Positions 57,041 to 64,000 of a stretch of DNA of 64,000 bases are shown piece by piece (position 1 is the first letter of the stretch; every line of letters starts with the position of its first letter). The position numbers and the translations under genes were made by a program. The stretch covers positions 44,416 through 108,415 of the forward strand of contig CACYKH010000008.1 in assembly GCA_902774915.1 (NCBI GenBank), in the 5' to 3' direction. This DNA comes from an uncultured Lachnospiraceae bacterium. GTDB lineage: Bacteria; Bacillota; Clostridia; Lachnospirales; Lachnospiraceae. Under the pieces are notes generated by a model. That model ran no database searches, was not told the origin of the DNA, and saw only the letters and a program-made list of their open reading frames with translations.

Positions 57041-58450
57041 ATGATCACAGAAATCTTAGATAGTATTGATAGTATAATGTACTATCCTATTCTTATAATA
57101 GTGATGGCGCTGGCCGGAATCTATTTCACAGTTCTCACAAAGGGAGTTCAGATAAGACTATTTCCTGAATCCATCAGATTACTTAAAGAACCACCTTCAG
57201 ATAAGAAAAATGTTTCTTCGCTTCAGGCTATGCTTGTATCTACAGCTTCACGCGTTGGTACAGGTAATATCGTAGGAGTTTCAACGGCTATATGTCTTGG
57301 AGGTCCAGGAGCCTGCTTCTGGATGTGGATAATGTGTATCATTGGAGCCTCCTCTGCATTTGTTGAGAGTACACTGGCTCAGATATATAAGAGAAAGAAT
57401 TCCGATGGACAGAGTTATGGTGGACCTGCTTACTATATAGAGAGGGCTCTGCATGCTCCATTTCTTGCGGGCCTTTTCTGTGTATTCTTAATTGCAACCT
57501 ACGCGGTCGGATTTAATCTGCTATGTTCTTATAATCTACAGTCTACGTTTGCGGTTTATTCCTTCTACGATGCGAAATGGACACCACTAATAGTAGGTGG
57601 AATTCTTGCAGTCCTTACAGGCTACTGTCTGTTGGGAGGAGGTAAGAGAATAGTAAAGATTACGAGTGTTATTGTTCCAGTTATGGGCGTTGCTTATGTA
57701 ATCATTTCCCTTATTGTTATTCTGGTTCATATAAAGAATATTCCATCAATGTTTGTATATATTTTTAAGGATGCCTTTGATTTCAAGTCTATACTTGGAG
57801 GAGTCGCAGGCTCTTGCATGATCTATGGTATTAAGAGAGGCCTATATTCAAATGAGGCCGGTGTTGGTTCTGCACCAAATGCCTCTGCCTCTGCAAAGGT
57901 TAGTCATCCAGCTAAGCAGGGACTGGTTCAGACACTTTCAGTTTATATAGATACACTTCTTCTATGTACAGCTACAGCACTTATGTGTCTCGCGAGTGGA
58001 GTTGAAAGAAGCGAAGCAGTTTCAGGAGCTCCATATGTACAGAATGCTATATCAACTGTCTTTGGAAAGATTGGTCCGACCTTTATCACGGTCTCCATGG
58101 TGCTTTTCGCTTTTACAACACTTCTGGGAAATCTATACTATGTTGATAATGCACTCATATTCCTGAATCATAAAAAGGAGCCGTCTAAGTTATTTATGAG
58201 ATGCTTCCATATCGGTTGTACAGTAGTTGTTCTGCTAGGAGCGCTTATTCCGATGAATGCTGCCTGGGCTGCGGCGGATATAACAATGGGTGGAATGACC
58301 CTCATCAATCTTCCTACCTGTATGCTGCTTGGAAAGATAGCGATAGATACACTTAAGGATTATGAGAAACAGAGAAAAGAAGGTAAAACGCCGGTATTTA
58401 AGGCGTCTGATATAGGTTTAAATGAAGAAGAACTTGATTATTGGAAATAG
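57041..58450 (+). CDS. Sodium:alanine (AGCS) symporter family protein
   Basis: A 469-residue amino-acid:cation symporter with about 10-11 membrane helices. Family motifs: STASRVGTGNIVGVSTAICLGGPGACFWM, QSYGGPAYYIER and GLYSNEAGVGSAPNASASA, which are the classic AGCS sodium-site segments. Substrates of the family are alanine, glycine or similar; not resolved here. GAGAGAGGG precedes the ATG. The 187-nt region upstream (56854-57040) contains AT-rich promoter-like sequence (TACAAT near 56996) but no riboswitch that I recognise. The gene is followed after 11 nt by the DHH protein. Confidence 0.92.
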   Translation: MITEILDSIDSIMYYPILIIVMALAGIYFTVLTKGVQIRLFPESIRLLKEPPSDKKNVSSLQAMLVSTASRVGTGNIVGVSTAICLGGPGACFWMWIMCIIGASSAFVESTLAQIYKRKNSDGQSYGGPAYYIERALHAPFLAGLFCVFLIATYAVGFNLLCSYNLQSTFAVYSFYDAKWTPLIVGGILAVLTGYCLLGGGKRIVKITSVIVPVMGVAYVIISLIVILVHIKNIPSMFVYIFKDAFDFKSILGGVAGSCMIYGIKRGLYSNEAGVGSAPNASASAKVSHPAKQGLVQTLSVYIDTLLLCTATALMCLASGVERSEAVSGAPYVQNAISTVFGKIGPTFITVSMVLFAFTTLLGNLYYVDNALIFLNHKKEPSKLFMRCFHIGCTVVVLLGALIPMNAAWAAADITMGGMTLINLPTCMLLGKIAIDTLKDYEKQRKEGKTPVFKASDIGLNEEELDYWK

Positions 58451-58461
58451 AGGAGGAACCA

Positions 58462-59970
58462 ATGAAACTTAGTGAATTACTAAAATACGATGATATAGTA
58501 ATACAATGTCATGATAATCCGGATGCAGATGCACTGTCCTCTGGATATGCGCTTTCCTGGTACCTATGTAAGAATGGAAAGACTCCTAGATTCATATATC
58601 GTGGAAAAAATAAGATACAGAAGAGTAATCTTCTTATTATGCTGGATGAACTGGATATTCCTGTTACCTACGAGCCAGACTTCGACGATAATCCAGAGCT
58701 TCTCGTTACGGTAGACTGCCAGTATGGTAATACAAATGTAACTCCAACTAGAGCACAGAATATCGCGATAATAGATCATCATCAGGTAACGGTTTCTCTT
58801 CCTGAACTGGCAGAGGTAAGAAGCAATATAGGAAGCTGTGCGACTATTATATGGGATATGATAAGGAGTGAGGGACTCGATGTTACAGAAAATATGCTTC
58901 TGTCTACGGCTCTTTATTATGGACTATATACAGATACCAATAGAATGTCTGAGGTATCACATCCTCTCGATAGAGATATGCGTGATAACCTGCAGATAAT
59001 TAGTAGTATAGTAAAAGAAATGGCTACCTCAAATATATCTCTTGATGAGCTCAAAATTACAGGTAAAGCTATTCTCGACTATGAATATTTTCCTAAGAAT
59101 AAATATCTGATTATCCGTGCGGATAAATGTGATCCAAATATCCTCGGTGTTATCAGTGACTTCGTAATGGAGACAATTGGAGTAAATGTTTGCCTTGCTT
59201 ACTATGTCAGTGATTTCGAGGTTAAGTATTCTGTCAGAAGCTGCGTGAAGGAGGTTCACGCAAATGAACTGGCCGCCTTTGTAGCTAAGGGCTATGGTGG
59301 TGGTGGCGGTCATATCACCAAGGCAGGGGGTAACCTTATGCCGGAGAAACTGATCGAGTCGCCAGGAGACGATCCAAGGCAGAAAGCAGATGAACTATTC
59401 ACTAAAAGAATAGATGAATACTTTGATATGTATGAAATCATCTATGCAAAGGATACTGTGCTGGACACTTCTGAGATGAAGAAGTATGATAAGCAGCCAC
59501 AGTTACTTGGATATGTAAAGCTTACAGATGTATTTCCACTCAATACTATGGTAGAGATACGTACTCTTGAGGGCGATGTTAATATCAGACTAGATGAGGA
59601 TAAATATCTTATGATAGGTATAGAAGGGGAAGTTTATCCGATAACGAAGGAGAAGCTGGAGAGTAGCTATAAGCCTTCTGATAAACCTTATGATAGAACC
59701 TTTGAATATGAGCCTAGCATCAAGGATATCTTCACAGGTGAGACAAAGAATGTACTGGAATATGCTAAGGGAGTTATCAGTACAGGCAGGTCCAGAATAT
59801 ATGCTAAACCACTTACTCGCTGCGTGAAGCTCTTTACTATGTGGGATATGGAGAAATATTATTCCGGAAATCCTGGAGATTATATAGCAGTACGTGAGGA
59901 CGATCCACATGATATCTATATCATAAATGGAAGATTATTTGATCAGCTGTATAAAGAAGTAGAGGAGTAA
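58462..59970 (+). CDS. DHH-family phosphoesterase with C-terminal extension
   Basis: A 502-residue protein. The N-terminal 310 residues are a DHH/DHHA1 phosphoesterase: CHDNPDADALSSG (DxD metals), VDCQYGNTN, IIDHHQVTV and the DHHA1 glycine motif GYGGGGGHITKAGG. Family members degrade short RNAs (NrnA) or cyclic dinucleotides. The last 190 residues, after the DHHA1 domain, hold an unfamiliar domain (PLNTMVEIRTLEGDVNIR; YIAVREDDPHDIYIING) not present in NrnA. ATG 58462 is chosen because AGGAGG lies 5 nt upstream and overlaps the end of the symporter gene. Cytoplasmic; the exact substrate is unknown. Confidence 0.85.
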   Translation: MKLSELLKYDDIVIQCHDNPDADALSSGYALSWYLCKNGKTPRFIYRGKNKIQKSNLLIMLDELDIPVTYEPDFDDNPELLVTVDCQYGNTNVTPTRAQNIAIIDHHQVTVSLPELAEVRSNIGSCATIIWDMIRSEGLDVTENMLLSTALYYGLYTDTNRMSEVSHPLDRDMRDNLQIISSIVKEMATSNISLDELKITGKAILDYEYFPKNKYLIIRADKCDPNILGVISDFVMETIGVNVCLAYYVSDFEVKYSVRSCVKEVHANELAAFVAKGYGGGGGHITKAGGNLMPEKLIESPGDDPRQKADELFTKRIDEYFDMYEIIYAKDTVLDTSEMKKYDKQPQLLGYVKLTDVFPLNTMVEIRTLEGDVNIRLDEDKYLMIGIEGEVYPITKEKLESSYKPSDKPYDRTFEYEPSIKDIFTGETKNVLEYAKGVISTGRSRIYAKPLTRCVKLFTMWDMEKYYSGNPGDYIAVREDDPHDIYIINGRLFDQLYKEVEE

Positions 59971-59974
59971 GAAA

Positions 59975-60007
59975 AAAGTAAGCTGCCGTTTACAAACGGC
60001 AGCTTAT
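59975..60007. terminator. Bidirectional terminator between convergent genes
   Basis: Perfect stem AAGCTGCCGTTT / AAACGGCAGCTT, a short ACA-type loop, flanked by AAAAAG on one side and ATTTGTT on the other. It separates the DHH gene from the minus-strand TIR gene. Confidence 0.85.
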
Positions 60008-60030
60008 TTGTTGGAATTATAATACCTGTT

Positions 60031-63000
60031 TTAGTCCTCGTCTGAAAGACCGTATCTTGTTTTAAGCTCCTCTGACAGCTCAGTTCCACCAGTTATTTCT
60101 TTTGCTTTTTCGACGAGCTCTTCATTTGAATATCTATCATAATAACCAATCTTATATACTTCATAAGAAGGATTTGAATAGGTTAAAAATCTATCGGTCT
60201 TTCTGTGGTATCCGAAGCAGCGCTCTATATAAGTTGTTTCCGTCCAGCTCTCCAAATCTATTATATTTGTAAGATCCTCTGATTGGATATATAGATTAGA
60301 ATCTTCTTCACTGAATATGAACTCGGCGGAATCTGAGCCTCCATAGTAAGAGGAAATCTCTGATTTACCTTTTAGGTCCCCGGTAGTAGCGGAGTATCTA
60401 TAAAATGTTCCATCGTTGTATGCGACAAGAAGCAGTTCTTCTTTTGATTTTTTTGGTTTATAGAAGGCCATTCCAATAGGTTCTACACCAGGACAGGCTA
60501 TAGTGAACTTGGTGCTTCCATCTGGTGTTACAAGCTGTATCTGAGATTTATCAGATATAGCAAAGCTCTTCTCATCACTGCTGGCGGCAATAATACTTGT
60601 ACCTATCCAGGATACAGGGAGTTCCATTTCCTGAATCTTGCCGCTCTTAGCATTTATGAAATAATCTCCTTCTTCGTCGGCATAATATATTAAATTACTA
60701 TTTTCAAAATACTTTGGAGCCATTGTTGGAGAGAGATCTTCAGTTGGAAGTTGAAACTCCTTGGTTTTGTTATTATTGATACTTTGTACTACAACGTAGT
60801 TGTCTTGGTATTCCTTACTGTAGGCGTATGTCAGCTTTCCATTTGAGAAGGAAGCTGCCTTATCAGGAGAATTATAGGTTGCAAATATATCAATAGAATC
60901 CATATCTCCAGTTGCCATATTTACAGTTATCAGATTGTAACTGCCACTGGAGGAATTAGCTATGTAAAGCTTACCCTCGTAGGTGCCAAGTATATCAAAG
61001 TTATAGGCGGAATCACCGTCTAACTCTAGCTGATGAATCTTTGAAGGATCTTCAAGATTATAAGCCAGAAGTCCAGGTTTATCATTTTCTGAGGTGATAA
61101 TGGCTAGTACAGTTTCATCCATATAGGTGTCATTGAAAATGTGGCTCAGAGTTATTCCTTCTTTTATTTCCTTCCAGGACTTATCATATACATCCGTTCC
61201 ATAGTAAATGATTTCGCTAGTCATCTGTTTGTTTACAAAGGCTCCATTATTTACTATAGCCTTTGATATATTATCAGTCAGATACTTGGTGTAAGCTACA
61301 CTATCATCCTCTTCTGAGGCAGGATAAGCTAGACCTCCATCTTCTGTTATATAAATAGGAACTCCATCGCCATCTCTATCGCTGGCATCTATTATTGAAT
61401 CATTTGTATTATTTTCGTACTTAACTTCTCCTGATTTTATGTCATAAGTGGTAGCAATATTACCGCAGAAGTAACAAACTGACTTTGTTTCAGGTAGTGG
61501 CAGGAAACCGCTTTGAACCATTACATCGTTACATATAAAGTCGGCAGACCATACTTCACTGAGGTCACTTGTCTTCAGACATTTGATATCTGAATGATCA
61601 GCAGATAGTATGGATTTATTTCCAAAGGACATACTACTATTCATATAGTCCTTGGAAAAAGCTGCCACCACGTTGTTATCATCTGCGAAGGCAACATCTC
61701 TGATCATATCCTCTGTTGAATCAGTAAAAGATACTTTGCCGGAGTTCAAATCGATTATTCCAACAGCGTAGGTTTCCCAATCTATAAAACCAGAAAATGC
61801 AATCTTGGTCCCATCCGGAGAAATAGTCATGTTATTTAGAGTTATTCCTTCGTTTTTACCCATATCCAGCTTGATGTTCTTTTCTACATTTCCATCTGCA
61901 GTATTTATTTTAGCGAGATTGCCGCTATTTAGCAGGATATATAGATACTTGTCAGAGACAATAAAGGAATCTGCACTGGAATAGCTTTCTTCAAAGGTAT
62001 ATGTCCATTTCTCTTTTCCGGTTTTGAGATCGTATGCTGTGGCGGTTTCATAATTCCATTCAAGGAGTGTGTCGTTATCTAAGTAGAGGATACCGCTGAT
62101 TTTCTGATCCTTTGATTCTAGATGAAGAATTTCTTCATGGCTAGCAGTATTCCATACGATTAGTATTCCGGAATTATCCAGAGCCGCTAAGGTGTTTGCT
62201 TCTGGAGATACATAGAACTTATTAACAGTATTAGGAAGCTGATAATTCCATTCAGCATTGATGTTAGAAGTTGACTCAGAAACATATGCAAGGGTTGCGG
62301 CATTTAGAGCGCTGATAGCATCCGGGGTGACAGGTCTGTCATCATTTTCATCCTTAGGCATAGCTTCGAGCGCCAGCTGAATAGCTGAGATTCGCTGCTC
62401 CTCATCCAGTAGCTTCTCAGATTCATTTGCGAGATATTTTGACTGATTTCTCAGGGATTCAAGATAGGTCTTATGAATCTTATATCTACTGTAAGCCATA
62501 TATCCACTGAAACCGAGAAGTATAGCAAGGGCTCCGGCAAAGCCGAGAGCCATACGCTGCATCTTGTACTGCCTACGTCTATTCATCAGTTCATCATAGG
62601 AGCATCCAATCAGACAACTGGCAAGTCTAGGCAACTCTACGTGGTTCGCCTTTCTCATAGGAAGTCTGTAGTCACAGGAAAGTGGTTCCAGAGGGAATCT
62701 GAACATTTGCTGTCCCTGTAGACCATTATATACACGGTCCTCGTATTGGAGCATAGGAGGGATAACCTCGTTAGGCTCACCATTTACAAGAACTGTAAGA
62801 ATTTGTTGTTTAGTGTGATTACGTAGGAAATATTCTATCTCGCGAGGCACCCACATAGATTCCTTGGTATTAGTGGAACAAATAACTATCAGATAGTCTG
62901 AGTGCTCCAGTGCATACGCAATAGTGCCAGATAGATTACTTGTGATAGGAAGCTCGTCCTTATCTCTGAAGACACGCTGGATTCTTTTCATTCCGGTTTT

Positions 63001-63117
63001 CTTCTGAATCTTCTTTGGAATGTGGAAACGCTCGAGTCCCTTTTGAACAGCTTCGGCAACTCGGTTATCCTCCGGCGCATGTTTATAAGAAATAAATGCA
63101 TTATAATGATCTATCAT
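60031..63117 (-). CDS. TIR-domain membrane protein with large beta-propeller-like exterior
   Basis: About 1028 residues. TIR domain at 1-150 (DHYNAFISYKHAPEDNRVA; RDKDELP; YLIVICSTNTKESMWVPREIEYFL, with the conserved Glu of the catalytic or BB-loop region), then one membrane helix (about 189-209), a Leu/Glu-rich helical hairpin (ISAIQLALEAMP), and 700 residues of repeated beta-sheet units typical of WD40/quinoprotein propellers (TLAALDNSGILIVWNTASHEE; GTKIAFSGF; YDIKSGEVKYENN). The TIR part would be cytoplasmic and the propeller outside. TIR domains in bacteria may cleave NAD or make signalling nucleotides; activity here is unknown. A start at 63129 is possible; ATG 63117 has GGGGG upstream. 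Confidence 0.8.
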   Translation of the reverse strand: MIDHYNAFISYKHAPEDNRVAEAVQKGLERFHIPKKIQKKTGMKRIQRVFRDKDELPITSNLSGTIAYALEHSDYLIVICSTNTKESMWVPREIEYFLRNHTKQQILTVLVNGEPNEVIPPMLQYEDRVYNGLQGQQMFRFPLEPLSCDYRLPMRKANHVELPRLASCLIGCSYDELMNRRRQYKMQRMALGFAGALAILLGFSGYMAYSRYKIHKTYLESLRNQSKYLANESEKLLDEEQRISAIQLALEAMPKDENDDRPVTPDAISALNAATLAYVSESTSNINAEWNYQLPNTVNKFYVSPEANTLAALDNSGILIVWNTASHEEILHLESKDQKISGILYLDNDTLLEWNYETATAYDLKTGKEKWTYTFEESYSSADSFIVSDKYLYILLNSGNLAKINTADGNVEKNIKLDMGKNEGITLNNMTISPDGTKIAFSGFIDWETYAVGIIDLNSGKVSFTDSTEDMIRDVAFADDNNVVAAFSKDYMNSSMSFGNKSILSADHSDIKCLKTSDLSEVWSADFICNDVMVQSGFLPLPETKSVCYFCGNIATTYDIKSGEVKYENNTNDSIIDASDRDGDGVPIYITEDGGLAYPASEEDDSVAYTKYLTDNISKAIVNNGAFVNKQMTSEIIYYGTDVYDKSWKEIKEGITLSHIFNDTYMDETVLAIITSENDKPGLLAYNLEDPSKIHQLELDGDSAYNFDILGTYEGKLYIANSSSGSYNLITVNMATGDMDSIDIFATYNSPDKAASFSNGKLTYAYSKEYQDNYVVVQSINNNKTKEFQLPTEDLSPTMAPKYFENSNLIYYADEEGDYFINAKSGKIQEMELPVSWIGTSIIAASSDEKSFAISDKSQIQLVTPDGSTKFTIACPGVEPIGMAFYKPKKSKEELLLVAYNDGTFYRYSATTGDLKGKSEISSYYGGSDSAEFIFSEEDSNLYIQSEDLTNIIDLESWTETTYIERCFGYHRKTDRFLTYSNPSYEVYKIGYYDRYSNEELVEKAKEITGGTELSEELKTRYGLSDED

Positions 63118-63127
63118 TTTGACCCCC

Positions 63128-63177
63128 ATATAAATGTGATACTTAACCTTATATAACCATATATAAATATGATACTT
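63128..63177 (-). promoter_or_regulatory. Direct repeats upstream of the TIR gene
   Basis: ATATAAATGTGATACTT (63128-63144) and ATATAAATATGATACTT (63161-63177) differ at one base and are spaced 33 bp apart, three helical turns. They lie just before the TIR start and could be regulator sites or overlap the -10 region for the minus strand. Confidence 0.4.
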
Positions 63178-63285
63178 TATTATTTTATGAAATAATTAAT
63201 GGTATGTAAAGGCTCTCTTGTAAGTATTTTTCTTAAATTCTTAAGTGAAGTGCCTCATATCCTTAAAATATTAAGTCTGTAAGGG

Positions 63286-63315
63286 GTTGAACACTTCAAA
63301 TGTTGATGGTAAACT
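63286..63315 (+). promoter_or_regulatory. Promoter of the second glnN
   Basis: TTGAAC (63286-63291), an 18-nt spacer and TAAACT (63310-63315). Transcription would start near 63322, leaving a leader of only about 23 nt with AAAAGGAG, and no terminator or hexaloop hairpin. The rest of 63130-63285 holds AT-rich sequence and no other gene. Confidence 0.5.
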
Positions 63316-63344
63316 TAAGAATGTTTTGAAAAGGAGAGAAATAT

Positions 63345-64000
63345 ATGGATAAAACAAACATATCGGAGCTTTTCGGTTCCCTTGTCTTTGACGACAGAGA
63401 GATGAGAGCAAGACTCTCGGAGGAAGTATATGCTTCCCTCAAGAAAACTATCGACGAGAATGTTAAGCTGGATGAAAATGTAGCTGATGCAGTTGCAGAG
63501 GAAATGAAGAACTGGGCTATAGAGCATGGTGCTACACATTATACTCATTGGTTCCAGCCTCTGACAGGAGTAACTGCTGAGAAGCATGATAGCTTCATAG
63601 AGCCAACTGCTGATGGTGGTGTGGTTATGGAGTTCTCTGGAAAGGAGCTCATCAAGGGTGAGCCGGATGCTTCTTCCTTCCCTTCAGGTGGACTGAGAGC
63701 TACCTTTGAGGCTAGAGGATATACAGCATGGGATCCAACTTCCTTTGCATTTATAAAGGATCATACACTTTGCATACCTACAGCCTTCTGTTCTTATTCA
63801 GGAGAGGCATTAGACAAGAAGACCCCACTTCTTAGATCTATGCAGGCGATTAACAGACAGGCTATGAGAATACTTAAGCTCTTCGGTACAGAAGCTAAGT
63901 ATGTTAAGACAAGTGTAGGAGCAGAGCAGGAATATTTCCTAGTAGATAAGCAGGTTTTTGCTAGAAGACCAGATCTTAAATATACAGGTAGAACTCTTTT
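63345..64000 (+). CDS. glnN: Glutamine synthetase, type III, second copy (3' end outside the window)
   Basis: The first 218 residues of a second GSIII, starting [17 protein letters not shown] and cut by the window edge at 64000. By eye about nine in ten residues agree with the glnN at 33848 over this stretch, including [19 protein letters not shown] and the glutamate-binding [11 protein letters not shown] ([10 protein letters not shown] in copy 1). AAAAGGAG (63329-63336) lies 8 nt before ATG 63345. Unlike the first copy it has no attenuator in its leader, so it may be expressed under different nitrogen conditions. Confidence 0.93.
   Translation, partial: MDKTNISELFGSLVFDDREMRARLSEEVYASLKKTIDENVKLDENVADAVAEEMKNWAIEHGATHYTHWFQPLTGVTAEKHDSFIEPTADGGVVMEFSGKELIKGEPDASSFPSGGLRATFEARGYTAWDPTSFAFIKDHTLCIPTAFCSYSGEALDKKTPLLRSMQAINRQAMRILKLFGTEAKYVKTSVGAEQEYFLVDKQVFARRPDLKYTGRTL

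Noticed and set aside
63208-63256. AAAGGC (63208-63213) and GAAGTGCCTC (63247-63256) upstream of the second glnN resemble parts of the attenuators
   Set aside because: There is no flanking 5-bp stem around the AAAGGC, the terminator arms barely pair, and no U-tract follows. At most it is a decayed element; it also lies before the predicted promoter.

Overview
The window looks like a low-GC, anaerobic Firmicutes chromosome, most likely Lachnospiraceae (Butyrivibrio/Pseudobutyrivibrio-like, a guess). Evidence: class III anaerobic ribonucleotide reductase with NrdR sites, a type III glutamine synthetase, a trp T-box leader, aldo-keto reductases with ferredoxin tails, and strong AGGAGG ribosome sites. 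No rRNA, tRNA, CRISPR array, prophage or insertion sequence was seen.

Layout. 1-7372: accessory genes (MobA, flavodoxin, Fe-S aldo-keto reductase, membrane protein, D-2-hydroxyacid dehydrogenase, Gln-rich membrane protein, Lgt-like protein, a probable small RNA, Fic protein). 7380-15407: purF, gltB, gltD. 15415-18057: a cysteine-rich leader peptide with an attenuator, then metY and cysK. 18112-25498: a Trp T-box, an ACT-domain protein and trpEGDCFBA. 25511-37839: pyrG, carAB, glnA, an ANTAR antiterminator (NitR-like), glnN and an ammonium transporter fused to PII. 38066-42428: nrdG, NrdR boxes, an nrdD-glutaredoxin fusion, trxB. 42551-47812: two ABC transport systems. 47841-55682: metF, a BtuFCD-like importer on the other strand, a hypothetical protein, a stand-alone MetH activation domain and metH. 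55666-64000: a second Fe-S aldo-keto reductase, an AGCS symporter, a DHH phosphoesterase, a TIR-transmembrane-propeller protein and the start of a second glnN.

How it works together. The central observation is a nitrogen antitermination circuit. Five terminators, in front of purF, gltB, pyrG, glnN and amt, each overlap a 5-bp hairpin with a hexaloop AA(A/T)GGC. The loop has A at position 1 and G at position 4, the signature recognised by ANTAR-domain proteins, and the hairpin and the terminator cannot form together. The ANTAR gene lies in the same window directly after glnA; its receiver domain has Asn where the phosphorylated Asp should be, so it probably senses nitrogen other than through a histidine kinase. 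The regulated set joins glutamine makers (GlnN, Amt) with glutamine users (GltB, PurF, PyrG).

Three other amino-acid or nucleotide controls are readable: a Cys-Cys-Cys leader peptide whose coding region can form an antiterminator before metY-cysK, a UGG-specifier T-box before trp, and paired NrdR boxes over the nrdD promoter. Two copies of a long palindromic repeat (37921-38017 and 49584-49658) are unexplained. Positions of transcription starts and RNA folds were read by eye and not computed.
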